The notes: generated by a model from the sequence alone, not told the origin. A DNA stretch of 64,000 nucleotides from an uncultured Clostridia bacterium (GCA_934489015.1 CAKSSN010000002.1:124001-188000); one strand, 5' to 3'. Shown: positions 26,612-34,458, counted from the stretch's first letter. Made by a program: numbers and translations.

Positions 26612-27316
26612 TTACTTGTTAAAATAATATCCGATTCCGCGCTTTGTAATGATATATTTCGGCATACTCGGATCATCCTCGATTTTTTCTCTGAGACGCC
26701 TTACCGTAACGTCAACCGTTCTGACATCGCCGTAATACTCATAGCCCCAGACATTTTCAAGAAGCTTTTCTCTTGAAAAAATCTTTTCCGGCTGAGTTGC
26801 CAAAAACTTTAAAAGCTCAAATTCTCTCAATGTAATATCGAGTATTTTTCCGTGCTTTACAACCTCATAACGCTCCGTGTTAATCATGAGATCGCCCGAA
26901 TTTATAATATGCTCTGACTTTTCCGTATTAACCTGCGGAGTATCCTGATTGTTTACCCTTCTGAGGTTGGCCTTAACCCTTGCCGTCAGCTCGCGCATCG
27001 AAAACGGCTTTGTCATATAATCGTCCGCACCGAGCTCAAGACCGAGAACCTTGTCAAGCTCTTCCTCACGGGCTGTAAGCATGATAATAGGCACCTGCAT
27101 ATGCTCCTCGCGGATTTTTCTGCATACCTCAAAACCGTCCATCTGAGGAAGCATAACGTCAAGCAAAATAAGATTTGGCTTTTCGTTTATCGCCATTTCA
27201 AGACCTGTTGCACCGTCAAGCGCTTCGATTGTTTCATAGCCCTCTTTTTGAAGGTTAAATTTCAGAATATCAACTATATGCTGCTCATCCTCGATAATAA
27301 GAATTTTTCTTGCCAT
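26612..27316 (-). CDS. walR: Response regulator WalR (OmpR/PhoB type)
   Basis: DNA-binding partner of WalK. The 234-residue protein has a receiver domain with the phosphorylated Asp53 in LILLDVMLP, acidic E9/D10, the switch Thr in MLTARE and Lys in TKPFS, then a winged-helix output domain with GDVRTVDVTVRRLREKI and the C-terminal TKRGIGYYF. ATG 27316 has AAAGGAA ten bases before it; the frame's ten further codons lie in the leader. It has its own promoter and heads walR-walK-yycI. Confidence 0.95.
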   Translation of the reverse strand: MARKILIIEDEQHIVDILKFNLQKEGYETIEALDGATGLEMAINEKPNLILLDVMLPQMDGFEVCRKIREEHMQVPIIMLTAREEELDKVLGLELGADDYMTKPFSMRELTARVKANLRRVNNQDTPQVNTEKSEHIINSGDLMINTERYEVVKHGKILDITLREFELLKFLATQPEKIFSREKLLENVWGYEYYGDVRTVDVTVRRLREKIEDDPSMPKYIITKRGIGYYFNK

Positions 27317-27390
27317 AAAATCAATTCCTTTCATTAAAATCACCATACCGGCACGCCATGCCGAATATCCCCAAATAACTCCTACTTTAT

Positions 27391-27419
27391 ATTTTAACAG
27401 AAAGTTACAAGAATTTCAA
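27391..27419 (-). promoter_or_regulatory. Sigma-A promoter for walR
   Basis: Minus strand: -35 TTGAAA (27414-27419), 17-base spacer, -10 TAAAAT (27391-27396), 75 bases before the walR start. Confidence 0.75.
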
Positions 27420-27452
27420 GAGTTTTTTACAAAAATTATTGTTTTTTTTCAA

Positions 27453-28733
27453 TTACCAGACAAAATCAAATTCCAGGTCGCCTATTCTGACCGTCTGTCC
27501 CTCCTGAATACCCTTTTCAATCAGCGCATCAATGACACCCTTTTTAACAAGCGCGCGCTGAAAATACTGAAGTGACTCACGGTCCGAAAAATTAACGCTG
27601 CCTCCGACCGCCTCAATCCATGCACCCGATATTACAAATACATCGTTGTCGCGCTCTATTTTAAAGCCGGTATCGTCAATATCTGCCGCAAGCTCTTCAA
27701 ACGGATCGGGCTCCGCTTCATACTCCTGTATAGGCGGCAAAGCGGTAAGGCGTGTATACACTCTCTTCATAAGCTCATCGAGCCCCTCGCCTGTAGCCGC
27801 AGAAATAGGATAAACCTCATAGCCGTTATCATTTGCATATTTCAAAAACGCTTCATATGCGTCATTGTCCTGCAATATATCCGTTTTGTTTGCCGCAATA
27901 ATCTGCGGTCTTTCTTCAAGCTCCATATCATACTCGGAAAGCTCTTTATTTATCGCTTCAAAATCCTCAATCGGATTTCTGCCCTCTATGCACGAAACGT
28001 CAACAACATGAACAAGAAGCCTTGTGCGCTGTATATGCCGCAGAAATTCATGACCGAGTCCCGCGCCTGCGCTCGCGCCCTCTATAAGTCCCGGAATATC
28101 GGCAATAACGAAATTCATATGCTCGCCCACCGAGCAAACGCCCAAATTCGGAACAAGCGTTGTAAAGTGGTAATTCGCAATTTTCGGATCTGCCTTTGTC
28201 GTTCTTGAAAGGATAGTTGATTTACCGACATTCGGGAAGCCTATAAGTCCGACATCGGCAAGCAGGCGCAGCTCAAGATTAACCATTCTCTCCTCGCCGC
28301 TTCTGCCGTTTTTTGCAAAATTCGGCGTCTGCCGCGTAGGCGTTGCAAAATGGCTGTTTCCCCAGCCGCCGTTTCCGCCGCGCGCAAGCACAACAGAGGA
28401 GTCCTCTCTCGACATATCCGCAAGAAGTCTGTTTGACTCCGAGTCGCGTATAAGCGTGCCCTGCGGAACAAAAATCTCAATATCCGCGCCGTTTTTTCCC
28501 CTTTGGCGCTTGCCGGAACCGTCTGAGCCGTTTTCGGCAACATATTTTCTTTTATATTTAAAATCCATAAGCGTTGTAAGACCGGTGTCAACCTTAAAAA
28601 TAACGTTTCCGCCCTTGCCGCCGTCACCGCCGTCGGGTCCTCCCGCAGCAACATATTTTTCACGGTGAAAGGAAATTGATCCGTTTCCGCCGTTACCGGC
28701 CTTTATAAAAATGCGCGCTTTATCTGTAAACAT
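27453..28733 (-). CDS. obgE: GTPase Obg
   Basis: Essential GTPase linked to 50S ribosome assembly and stress signalling. The 426-residue protein has the glycine-rich Obg fold (1-157, with repeated GGDGGKGG and GGNGGWG turns), a G domain with GFPNVGKST near 167, the switch DIPGLIEGA, NKTD near 284, and the C-terminal OCT domain (about 350-426) found in the Gram-positive form. Start ATG 28733 follows GGAAAGGTG. It is downstream of rplU-rpmA but separated from them by a terminator and 423 bases with repeats, so it is probably transcribed on its own; I could not identify its promoter with confidence. Confidence 0.96.
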   Translation of the reverse strand: MFTDKARIFIKAGNGGNGSISFHREKYVAAGGPDGGDGGKGGNVIFKVDTGLTTLMDFKYKRKYVAENGSDGSGKRQRGKNGADIEIFVPQGTLIRDSESNRLLADMSREDSSVVLARGGNGGWGNSHFATPTRQTPNFAKNGRSGEERMVNLELRLLADVGLIGFPNVGKSTILSRTTKADPKIANYHFTTLVPNLGVCSVGEHMNFVIADIPGLIEGASAGAGLGHEFLRHIQRTRLLVHVVDVSCIEGRNPIEDFEAINKELSEYDMELEERPQIIAANKTDILQDNDAYEAFLKYANDNGYEVYPISAATGEGLDELMKRVYTRLTALPPIQEYEAEPDPFEELAADIDDTGFKIERDNDVFVISGAWIEAVGGSVNFSDRESLQYFQRALVKKGVIDALIEKGIQEGQTVRIGDLEFDFVW

Positions 28734-28784
28734 TCTTTCCGCACCTTTCCGCTTTGATAAGCTTATTTAATTTTTGATATATTT

Positions 28785-28844
28785 ACTGTCTTAGGCATGA
28801 GGGAGCTGAACTCCATGAGTTCAACTCTCTCATGTCTAAACAGT
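28785..28844. repeat. 60-base hairpin repeat in the obgE leader
   Basis: The two arms, beginning ACTGTCTTAGGCATGAG and ending CATGTCTAAACAGT, pair almost completely over about 28 bases around a three-base loop; there is one indel and three mismatched or wobble positions. It is far longer than a terminator stem and carries no T-run. A related, internally deleted copy is at 23684-23713, so this is a dispersed element rather than a gene-specific structure. Confidence 0.65.
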
Positions 28845-28951
28845 CGCCGCAAGCACTTTAAAAACAATAAATTTATTTAACCTATATACCGAATTTGCAC
28901 AAATGCCAAAACGCGCCTTATCCAAAATGACGTTTCGGCGTTGCGGCAAAA

Positions 28952-29071
28952 AACATATTTTAAACACATTATTTATGAAAATATTTTTTCGTCAAAGCAT
29001 TACGCCGGGAATATTTTATTTACAAAACATTCTGCCCGAAAATATTTTATCCGCAAGACATTCCGCACGTT
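28952..29071. repeat. Degenerate tandem repeat, period about 30 bases
   Basis: The block AATATTTT recurs with starts at about 28980, 29010 and 29041, each followed by an A/C-rich stretch, a CATT and a C/G-rich end (TACGCCGG, TCTGCCCG, TCCGCACG). A weaker earlier unit starts near 28952. Units differ at many positions, so the array is old; there are no conserved spacers and it is not a CRISPR. Confidence 0.5.
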
Positions 29072-29120
29072 AAACGCCGCGCAAAAAAACCGTCCGCAAA
29101 TGCTTTCCGTCTGCTTTAAA

Positions 29121-29152
29121 GAAAAAGGCTGTCATTTTTTATGACAGCCTTT
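29121..29152 (-). terminator. Intrinsic terminator after rpmA
   Basis: Minus strand: AAAGGCTGTCAT and ATGACAGCCTTT form a perfect 12-base stem with a five-base loop, ending in TTTTTC. It begins five bases after the rpmA stop. Confidence 0.9.
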
Positions 29153-29156
29153 ATAC

Positions 29157-29411
29157 TTAAGCGGAATAAACACTGCACTGTGTCTTATCCCTGCCCTTTC
29201 TCTCAAACTTAACCTTTCCGTCGATAAGTGCAAACAAGGTATCGTCGCTGCCCTTGCCTACATTAACTCCCGGATGGATTTTTGTACCTCTCTGTCTTAC
29301 GAGAATATTTCCGGCTAATACGCTCTGACCGTCAGCTTTTTTAGCGCCTAAACGTTTACTTTCGCTGTCACGACCGTTTTTCGTACTACCCATACCTTTT
29401 TTATGAGCCAT
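29157..29411 (-). CDS. rpmA: 50S ribosomal protein L27 (no N-terminal extension)
   Basis: Ribosomal protein near the peptidyl transferase centre, 84 residues. It begins MAHKKGMGSTKNGRDSESK, that is, directly with the mature N-terminus. Most Firmicutes encode an extra N-terminal stretch that is removed by the cysteine protease Prp, whose gene sits between rplU and rpmA. Here the extension is absent, and the 40 bases between rplU and rpmA leave no room for prp. The two absences fit each other. Start ATG 29411 follows GAGGTG. A strong terminator follows. Confidence 0.97.
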   Translation of the reverse strand: MAHKKGMGSTKNGRDSESKRLGAKKADGQSVLAGNILVRQRGTKIHPGVNVGKGSDDTLFALIDGKVKFERKGRDKTQCSVYSA

Positions 29412-29451
29412 GAATTAACACCTCTGCTTTCTCTTTGTTTTTACTTAGCAA

Positions 29452-29763
29452 TTAACCATTAATTTTGGTTATTTCAAGCTTTGTATAAGGTTGTCTGTGA
29501 CCAATTTTACGTCTGTAATTTTTCTTTCTCTTCATTTTGAAAACGTAAATCTTTTTAGCCTTTCCGTTTTTCAAAACCTTAGCTTCAACAGAAGCACCGT
29601 CAACTGCCGGTGTACCTACAGTTATCTTATCATCATTGCCGATAATAAGAACCTTATCAATTGTAACACTTTCGCCTTCTTCAGCTCCGAGTTTCTCAAC
29701 GAATATTACATCGCCTTCCGAAACCTTATACTGCTTACCGCCTGTTTCGATTACTGCGTACAT
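29452..29763 (-). CDS. rplU: 50S ribosomal protein L21
   Basis: Large-subunit protein that binds 23S rRNA, 103 residues, starting MYAVIETGGKQYKVSEGD with the C-terminal KMKRKKNYRRKIGHRQPYT block of the family. Start ATG 29763 is preceded by AGGAGG. It heads the rplU-rpmA unit with its own promoter and an 84-base leader that may hold an autoregulatory structure. The radical SAM pair and ribonuclease G genes often found before rplU in Clostridia are not here; the radical SAM pair is 18 kb away. Confidence 0.97.
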   Translation of the reverse strand: MYAVIETGGKQYKVSEGDVIFVEKLGAEEGESVTIDKVLIIGNDDKITVGTPAVDGASVEAKVLKNGKAKKIYVFKMKRKKNYRRKIGHRQPYTKLEITKING

Positions 29764-29847
29764 AAAAACACCTCCTGAATTTTTAATGGAGACTCGCTAT
29801 TAAGGCAGCAAACGCTTTAAAAGCCTTTTCTATGCGGTCATGGTTTA
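29764..29847 (-). promoter_or_regulatory. rplU leader, candidate ribosomal protein L21 leader RNA
   Basis: The 84 transcribed bases before rplU can form a stem AAGGC/GCCTT enclosing AGCGTTTGCT. Structured L21 leaders are known in Firmicutes; I see a compatible hairpin but did not match a defined consensus. Confidence 0.4.
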
Positions 29848-29876
29848 ATTATACCAAAAAAAGCACCCGTCGTCAA
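29848..29876 (-). promoter_or_regulatory. Sigma-A promoter for rplU-rpmA
   Basis: Minus strand: -35 TTGACG (29871-29876), 17-base spacer, -10 TATAAT (29848-29853), with a TG one base ahead of the -10 box region. About 85 bases before the rplU start. Confidence 0.85.
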
Positions 29877-29931
29877 TATTTTTTAGCAAAAACATTAATT
29901 TTTGTGAAATATGCATATGACTATGCGCATT

Positions 29932-30225
29932 TTACTTGAATTTGTGCCGTATATGTGAAATAGCCTTTTCTATAATATCAAGAACGTGCTCGTCATCAAT
30001 CGAATAATATATATTTTTTCCGTCGCGTCTTGACTTTACGTGTCCCTCAATTTTAAGAAGCTTGAGCTGGTGCGACACCGCAGACTGCGAAACATTAAGA
30101 ATTTCGGAAATATCCGAAACGCACATTTCGCCTTCGGCAAGAGCGCATATAATCCTCACCCTTGTTTCATCGCCGAGCACCTTAAAAAAGGACGCCAGTC
30201 TTTGTACATTTATATCCGAGATCAT
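29932..30225 (-). CDS. ArsR/SmtB-family metal-sensing repressor, zinc type
   Basis: Winged-helix repressor of 97 residues expected to release DNA on binding metal. The recognition helix is VSQSAVSHQLKLL. The C-terminal helix carries Asp78, His80, His91 and His94, exactly the D-x-H-x10-H-x2-H alpha-5 site of SmtB/CzrA zinc sensors. The alpha-3 region has GEMCVSDI, with one cysteine, so it lacks the full ELCVCD thiol site of ArsR or CadC. It is the last gene after cdsA, 15 bases apart, with no metal transporter nearby; its target must lie outside this window or be the operon itself. Confidence 0.88.
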   Translation of the reverse strand: MISDINVQRLASFFKVLGDETRVRIICALAEGEMCVSDISEILNVSQSAVSHQLKLLKIEGHVKSRRDGKNIYYSIDDEHVLDIIEKAISHIRHKFK

Positions 30226-30240
30226 TTTTCTTGCCTTTCC

Positions 30241-31038
30241 TTACATAAAGCTTGTCATGCCGACAAGCAGATAAAAAATTACGGGAGTAATGTAAACAAC
30301 GCTGTCAAACCTGTCCATAAAGCCGCCGTGACCCGGAAGAATATTTCCGAAATCCTTAACGCCGCTGTCGCGTTTCACGGCAGATGCGACCAGATCTCCG
30401 AGCTGCGAGAACACCGATGTAAACATTCCTATAAATGCAAGTGACAGATGTCCGACAAGCAACGGAAGCGACAGCGCATTTAATATAAATCCGTAAAGAA
30501 CGCAGGAAAGCGCTGATGAAACTATTCCGCCTATTGCTCCCTCAACCGTTTTTTTCGGGCTCACGCGAGGAATAAGCTTATGCTTACCGAACGCACGGCC
30601 TGCAAAATACGCCCCCGTATCCGTCATCCAAGCGCATATGAACACAAGAATAACAGACGGTATTCCGAACTGTGTATATATTTTTATCATACTTCCGAAA
30701 AAAATGCTTATAAACAATGTCAAAAGAGCGTTTATGCCTATTTCCTTGCAGTCAACCCTGCCATGCAGAAAAACCATTGCCGCAAGATATATAAACATTA
30801 CCGCCGTCATCGCAAAATCAAGGCTGACCTGACCGAATATTATCGAAAGCAAAATAAGCGCGCCGCCTATATACCCGACAACCCAAAGCACCTTGTCGGA
30901 TTTTATGCTTTTATATATTTCATAAAGCATACCCCCCGTGATAACGCTGACAGCAATAATAAAAGCTGCCTTGCCCGCAAACACAACGGCAAAAAACACA
31001 ACAAGTCCTATCAGCGCGGTAACAACACGTCTGAGCAT
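30241..31038 (-). CDS. cdsA: Phosphatidate cytidylyltransferase
   Basis: Integral membrane enzyme that makes CDP-diacylglycerol, the precursor for PgsA and cardiolipin synthase, both also in this window. The 265-residue protein has about seven membrane segments and the family signature near the C-terminus, from SQLGDLVASAVKRD through KDFGNILPGHGG to DRFDS. It starts four bases after the uppS stop, in the common frr-uppS-cdsA order. The genes dxr and rseP, which often follow, are replaced here by the ArsR gene. Confidence 0.95.
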   Translation of the reverse strand: MLRRVVTALIGLVVFFAVVFAGKAAFIIAVSVITGGMLYEIYKSIKSDKVLWVVGYIGGALILLSIIFGQVSLDFAMTAVMFIYLAAMVFLHGRVDCKEIGINALLTLFISIFFGSMIKIYTQFGIPSVILVFICAWMTDTGAYFAGRAFGKHKLIPRVSPKKTVEGAIGGIVSSALSCVLYGFILNALSLPLLVGHLSLAFIGMFTSVFSQLGDLVASAVKRDSGVKDFGNILPGHGGFMDRFDSVVYITPVIFYLLVGMTSFM

Positions 31039-31042
31039 AAAA

Positions 31043-31789
31043 TCACCCCTTTATGCCGCCAAATCTGCGGCCTCGTCCCTGAAAATCAATTATTGCCTTA
31101 TGTAAATCACGAACGGAAAAATCCGGCCAAAGCTTCGGAGTAAACCACATTTCCGAATAGCTGTTCTGCCAGAGAAGAAAATTGCTCAGCCGCTGCTCGC
31201 CGCTCGTTCTGATGAGCAAATCAACATCGGGCTGACCTGCTGTATAAAGGCAGTCTTCAAAAGCCGCCTCGTCAATATCCTCCGGCTTTATTTCTCCCTT
31301 TGCCGCCTTTTCGGCAAGCGTTCTTGCAGCGTGCAGAATTTCCTCTCTGCCGCCGTAATTAAGAGCAATATTCATCACAATTCCGTCATTTTTTGAGGTG
31401 AAGGCTTCGGTTTTGAGTATTTGACTGCGGATTTCCTCCGAAAGCTCTTTTCTCGAACCGATAGCGCGTATCACAACATTTTCACCGGCAAGCGTTTTTT
31501 CGGCATTCTTCAAATAATTAAGAAGCAAATTCATCAAAAAATCCACTTCTTCTTTCGGGCGCTTCCAGTTTTCCGTTGAAAAGGCATAAACCGTTATATA
31601 GCCTATTCCCATTTTGTTGCACTCGGTTACTATTTTTTTAAGGTTATCCGCACCTGCCGAATGACCTGCCGATCTCGGAAGTCCTCTTTTCTTTGCCCAC
31701 CTTCCGTTGCCGTCAAGGATAACGCCTATATGCTTCGGCAGTCTGTTATAATCAATTTCATCAAGCAGCTTTTTTTTAGACAGTAGCAT
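31043..31789 (-). CDS. uppS: Isoprenyl transferase (undecaprenyl diphosphate synthase)
   Basis: Condenses isopentenyl diphosphate onto farnesyl diphosphate to give the C55 lipid carrier for wall synthesis. The 248-residue protein has the catalytic Asp in VILDGNGRWAKKRG near residue 25, SAGHSAG, FSTENW and the C-terminal RTSGEQRLSNFLLWQ and SEMWFTP blocks of cis-prenyltransferases. It follows frr after 102 bases that contain a hairpin (31833-31855) and precedes cdsA by four. Confidence 0.96.
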   Translation of the reverse strand: MLLSKKKLLDEIDYNRLPKHIGVILDGNGRWAKKRGLPRSAGHSAGADNLKKIVTECNKMGIGYITVYAFSTENWKRPKEEVDFLMNLLLNYLKNAEKTLAGENVVIRAIGSRKELSEEIRSQILKTEAFTSKNDGIVMNIALNYGGREEILHAARTLAEKAAKGEIKPEDIDEAAFEDCLYTAGQPDVDLLIRTSGEQRLSNFLLWQNSYSEMWFTPKLWPDFSVRDLHKAIIDFQGRGRRFGGIKG

Positions 31790-31832
31790 AAAAACTCTCC
31801 CACAAAAAATTACTTATCAATTTAAATCAAGA

Positions 31833-31855
31833 GTGTGTCACCGAAAATGACACAC
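31833..31855. other. Hairpin between frr and uppS
   Basis: GTGTGTCA and TGACACAC form a perfect eight-base stem with a seven-base loop. On the minus strand it is followed by TCTTGATTT, too weak for a confident terminator; it may attenuate read-through from frr into uppS. Confidence 0.45.
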
Positions 31856-31891
31856 CTCCCGACACTGTTAAGAAATATAAACAAACCCTCG

Positions 31892-32443
31892 TTATATTTC
31901 CGTAATTTCCTTTACCTTGTCCGCTTCAATATTGTCTACAAGAGCAATATATTTATCTGTAAGCTTCTGAATATCCTTTTCCGCAGCCTTAACGTCGTCT
32001 TCGGTAATTTCGCCGTTTTTCTTCTGAGCCTTTATTTTCTCAAGACCGTCACGGCGAGCGTTACGCACCTGAACCTTAGCTTCCTCAGAATATTTCTTTA
32101 CCATCTTTGCAAGCTCTTTTCTGCGCTCCTCTGTAAGCGGCGGGAATGAAAGTCTTATAACCTTTCCGTCATTCTGCGGCGTTATTCCGAGATCGGACGC
32201 CTGAATAGCCTTTTCTATTTCCTTAAGTACAGTCATGTCCCACGGCTGAATAACAAGTGTTCTCGGGTCGGGCGATGCAATTGAGCCGACCTGGCCGATA
32301 GGCGTCATCGAGCCGTAGTATTCTACAGAAATTTTATCGAGTACAGATGCATTTGCTCTTCCTGCACGTATTGTTTTGAGCTCTCCCTCAAAGCCTTCAA
32401 TTCTTTCCTTCATTTTTTCCTCAACTTCGGGATAATTTGACAT
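31892..32443 (-). CDS. frr: Ribosome recycling factor
   Basis: Splits post-termination ribosomes together with EF-G. The 183-residue protein has the signature block ELKTIRAGRANASVLD, IASPDPRTLVIQPWD and a C-terminal KEITEI end. The open frame continues 33 codons upstream, but ATG 32443 matches the family N-terminus and follows GGAAAG by nine bases. It is 149 bases downstream of pyrH; the gap contains short palindromes but no clear promoter. Confidence 0.96.
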   Translation of the reverse strand: MSNYPEVEEKMKERIEGFEGELKTIRAGRANASVLDKISVEYYGSMTPIGQVGSIASPDPRTLVIQPWDMTVLKEIEKAIQASDLGITPQNDGKVIRLSFPPLTEERRKELAKMVKKYSEEAKVQVRNARRDGLEKIKAQKKNGEITEDDVKAAEKDIQKLTDKYIALVDNIEADKVKEITEI

Positions 32444-32592
32444 AACATTCACTTTCCTTTCTGATTTATTTATTGTCGCAATTGTTAAATTGCATTTTAC
32501 CGCACTATCCGCAAAACCGCTTTTCAACCGCTTTGCATACATTAAATGCGTAATATTATTCTATTTAAGGCAAGATGCCTTTAAAGTCATAT

Positions 32593-33315
32593 TTATTTTC
32601 TTATGCCGTCATTTGAAACATATGTTCCGATTTTTTTGCCCTTAACTGCCTTAACGATATTTTCGGGATCATTAAGTCCGAAAACGAGCAGCGGCATATT
32701 ATTATCGCGGCACATTGAAGCTGCCGTTGAGTCCATAACACCCAAATTCATGCTCAAAATATCTGTATAAGTAAGCGTATCAAATTTTTTGGCATTCGGG
32801 TTTAAGTTAGGATCGCTGTCATAAACAGCGTCAACATTTTTTGCAAGGAGAATTATTTCAGCTTCCGTTTCAACAGCTCTGAGCGCTGCTGCGGTATCGG
32901 TTGACATAAACGGATTTCCCGTTCCGCAGCCAAATATAACAACTCTGTTTTTTTCGAGATGGCGCACTGCGCGGCTTCTTATATACGGCTCTGCAATCTG
33001 GCGCATTTCGATACTTGTCTGAACTCTTGTCGGTATATCGGCGTTTTCAAACGCGGAGCAAAGCGCAAGCGCATTAATTGCCGTTGCAAGCATACCCATA
33101 TGGTCGGCACGCGTTCTGTCCATATTGCTGCCGCTTCTTCCTCTCCATATATTTCCGCCGCCAACAACAACACTTATCTGAACTCCCAAATCATAAACAG
33201 CCTTTACGCTTTTTGAAATAGATGAAAGAGTGTTTTCGTCAAGACCAAATCCGTTGTCTCCGGCAAGAGCCTCACCGCTGATTTTAAGTAATACGCGTTT
33301 ATATTTTGTACTCAT
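32593..33315 (-). CDS. pyrH: UMP kinase
   Basis: Phosphorylates UMP to UDP, an amino-acid-kinase fold enzyme. The 240-residue protein begins YKRVLLKISGEALAG and has VVGGGNIWRG, DHMGMLATAINAL and the C-terminal GKKIGTYVS. It follows tsf after a strong terminator, so it likely has its own promoter, which I could not place with confidence. Its leader contains a possible fourth copy of the dispersed repeat (33341-33404). Confidence 0.96.
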   Translation of the reverse strand: MSTKYKRVLLKISGEALAGDNGFGLDENTLSSISKSVKAVYDLGVQISVVVGGGNIWRGRSGSNMDRTRADHMGMLATAINALALCSAFENADIPTRVQTSIEMRQIAEPYIRSRAVRHLEKNRVVIFGCGTGNPFMSTDTAAALRAVETEAEIILLAKNVDAVYDSDPNLNPNAKKFDTLTYTDILSMNLGVMDSTAASMCRDNNMPLLVFGLNDPENIVKAVKGKKIGTYVSNDGIRK

Positions 33316-33340
33316 TTATTTTTCTCCCATACATTTTTTT

Positions 33341-33404
33341 GCAGCAAACACAAAACCTCCGCTCATGCTAAGGCTGCTTTGAGCCATCGGCATACCGGCT
33401 TTTT
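33341..33404. repeat. Possible dispersed leader repeat, copy D
   Basis: Minus strand: AAAAAGCC starts a stem closed by GGCT, and 35 bases later TTTTGTGTTTGCTGCA matches copy C (TTGTGCTTTGCGGCA) at 14 of 15-16 positions. The middle has diverged. It lies just before pyrH, as copies A-C lie just before other start codons. Confidence 0.35.
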
Positions 33405-33432
33405 GTATCCGCCCGTTTTTGTAATCTCTTAC

Positions 33433-33478
33433 AAAAAGGGGAAACACAATAAAACAGACAAGCTTTCAGTGTTCCCCC
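33433..33478 (-). terminator. Intrinsic terminator after tsf
   Basis: Minus strand: GGGGGAACAC and GTGTTTCCCC pair over ten bases around a 21-base loop, followed by TTTTT. A second palindrome, TTTTTGTAA-TTACAAAAA, follows immediately. Confidence 0.87.
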
Positions 33479-33500
33479 TCTTTTATTCAATCAAATTAAT

Positions 33501-34397
33501 TTATTTAATCATGCTTGCAACTTCGTCAGCAAAGTTTTCCTGCTTCTTCTCGATGCCCTCGCCCTTTTCAAATCTGACATAGCCTACAAGCTTAACGCCC
33601 TTTGAGGAGAGATACTGTTCAACCTTAAGGTCGCCGTTTTTAACAAACTCCTGCTGAAGCAAGCAGTTTTGCTCATAAAACTTATTGATTTTACCGGAAA
33701 CCATCTTCTCAAGAATATTTTCCGGCTTGTTTGCATTCTTCGGATCTTCCTTAATCTGAGCAAGGATAATGTTCTTTTCCTTTTCAACATCCTCAGCCGG
33801 AACTGTTTCCTTAGAAAGATAAAGCGGATTGATAGCTGCAACCTGCATTGCAACATCTCTTGCAGCTTCATAAGCTTCAGCGTCCGCAAGGCTGCCCTCA
33901 GCCTCAACAAGAACACCTATTCTGCCGCCGCCGTGAATATATGAGCAAACATTTCCCTCAATTCTTACAAATCTTCTGAGGTTCATGTTTTCACCGATTT
34001 TAGCAATAAGAGCTGTAAGCGCGTCGCCTACATTCTTTTCACCGTCATAGTCGAGAGCCTTAAGAGCGTCAACGTCTGCCGGGTTTTTGTCAGCAACGAT
34101 TTTTGCAGCGTTAGCAACAAATGTCTGGAATTCGTCATTTTTTGCAACAAAGTCTGTTTCCGAGTTTACTTCTATAAGAACGCCAACCTTTCCGTCCTCT
34201 GAAATATATGATTTAACGATACCCTCAGCTGCAATTCTGCCCGACTTTTTCTGAGCAGTAGCGAGTCCCTTTTCTCTCAAAAGCTCGATAGCCTTGTCCT
34301 TGTCACCGTCAGCCTCTGTAAGAGCCTTTTTGCAGTCCATCATACCGCAGCCTGTAATTTCTCTTAAATTCTTTACATCTTGTGCTGTAAATGCCAT
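33501..34397 (-). CDS. tsf: Elongation factor Ts
   Basis: Nucleotide exchange factor for EF-Tu. The 298-residue protein starts with the UBA-like domain ending LREITGCGMMDCKKAL, followed by the exchange motif SETDFVAKNDEF near 80 and the two-lobed core. Length is normal for the full-size type. It lies 61 bases after rpsB and is closed by a strong terminator. Confidence 0.97.
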   Translation of the reverse strand: MAFTAQDVKNLREITGCGMMDCKKALTEADGDKDKAIELLREKGLATAQKKSGRIAAEGIVKSYISEDGKVGVLIEVNSETDFVAKNDEFQTFVANAAKIVADKNPADVDALKALDYDGEKNVGDALTALIAKIGENMNLRRFVRIEGNVCSYIHGGGRIGVLVEAEGSLADAEAYEAARDVAMQVAAINPLYLSKETVPAEDVEKEKNIILAQIKEDPKNANKPENILEKMVSGKINKFYEQNCLLQQEFVKNGDLKVEQYLSSKGVKLVGYVRFEKGEGIEKKQENFADEVASMIK

Positions 34398-34458
34398 TTA
34401 TGTTTCCTCCTGTTTTACATATTTATATGTCATGCGCAGCGCGGCGCATACAATTCAA

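Larger units (their letters stand above)
28734..29156. other. Gap between obgE and rpmA with two repeat types
   Basis: No gene is supported in these 423 bases. They contain the 60-base hairpin at 28785-28844, a degenerate tandem repeat of 30-31 bases at about 28952-29071, and the rpmA terminator at 29121-29152. A 67-codon plus-strand frame crosses the tandem repeat but has no ribosome binding site and no recognisable product. Confidence 0.6.

Noticed and set aside
28952..29071. CRISPR array
   Set aside because: Units are directly adjacent with no unique spacers, repeats are poorly conserved, and no cas gene is near.
28941..29144. A 67-codon plus-strand frame between rpmA and obgE
   Set aside because: No ribosome binding site, no family likeness, and it is made of the degenerate tandem repeat and the opposite strand of the rpmA terminator.
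29880..29931. Terminator between the ArsR gene and rplU
   Set aside because: The ATGC/GCAT-type stem is only five bases and has no T-run; read-through into rplU cannot be ruled out, but no terminator is supported.
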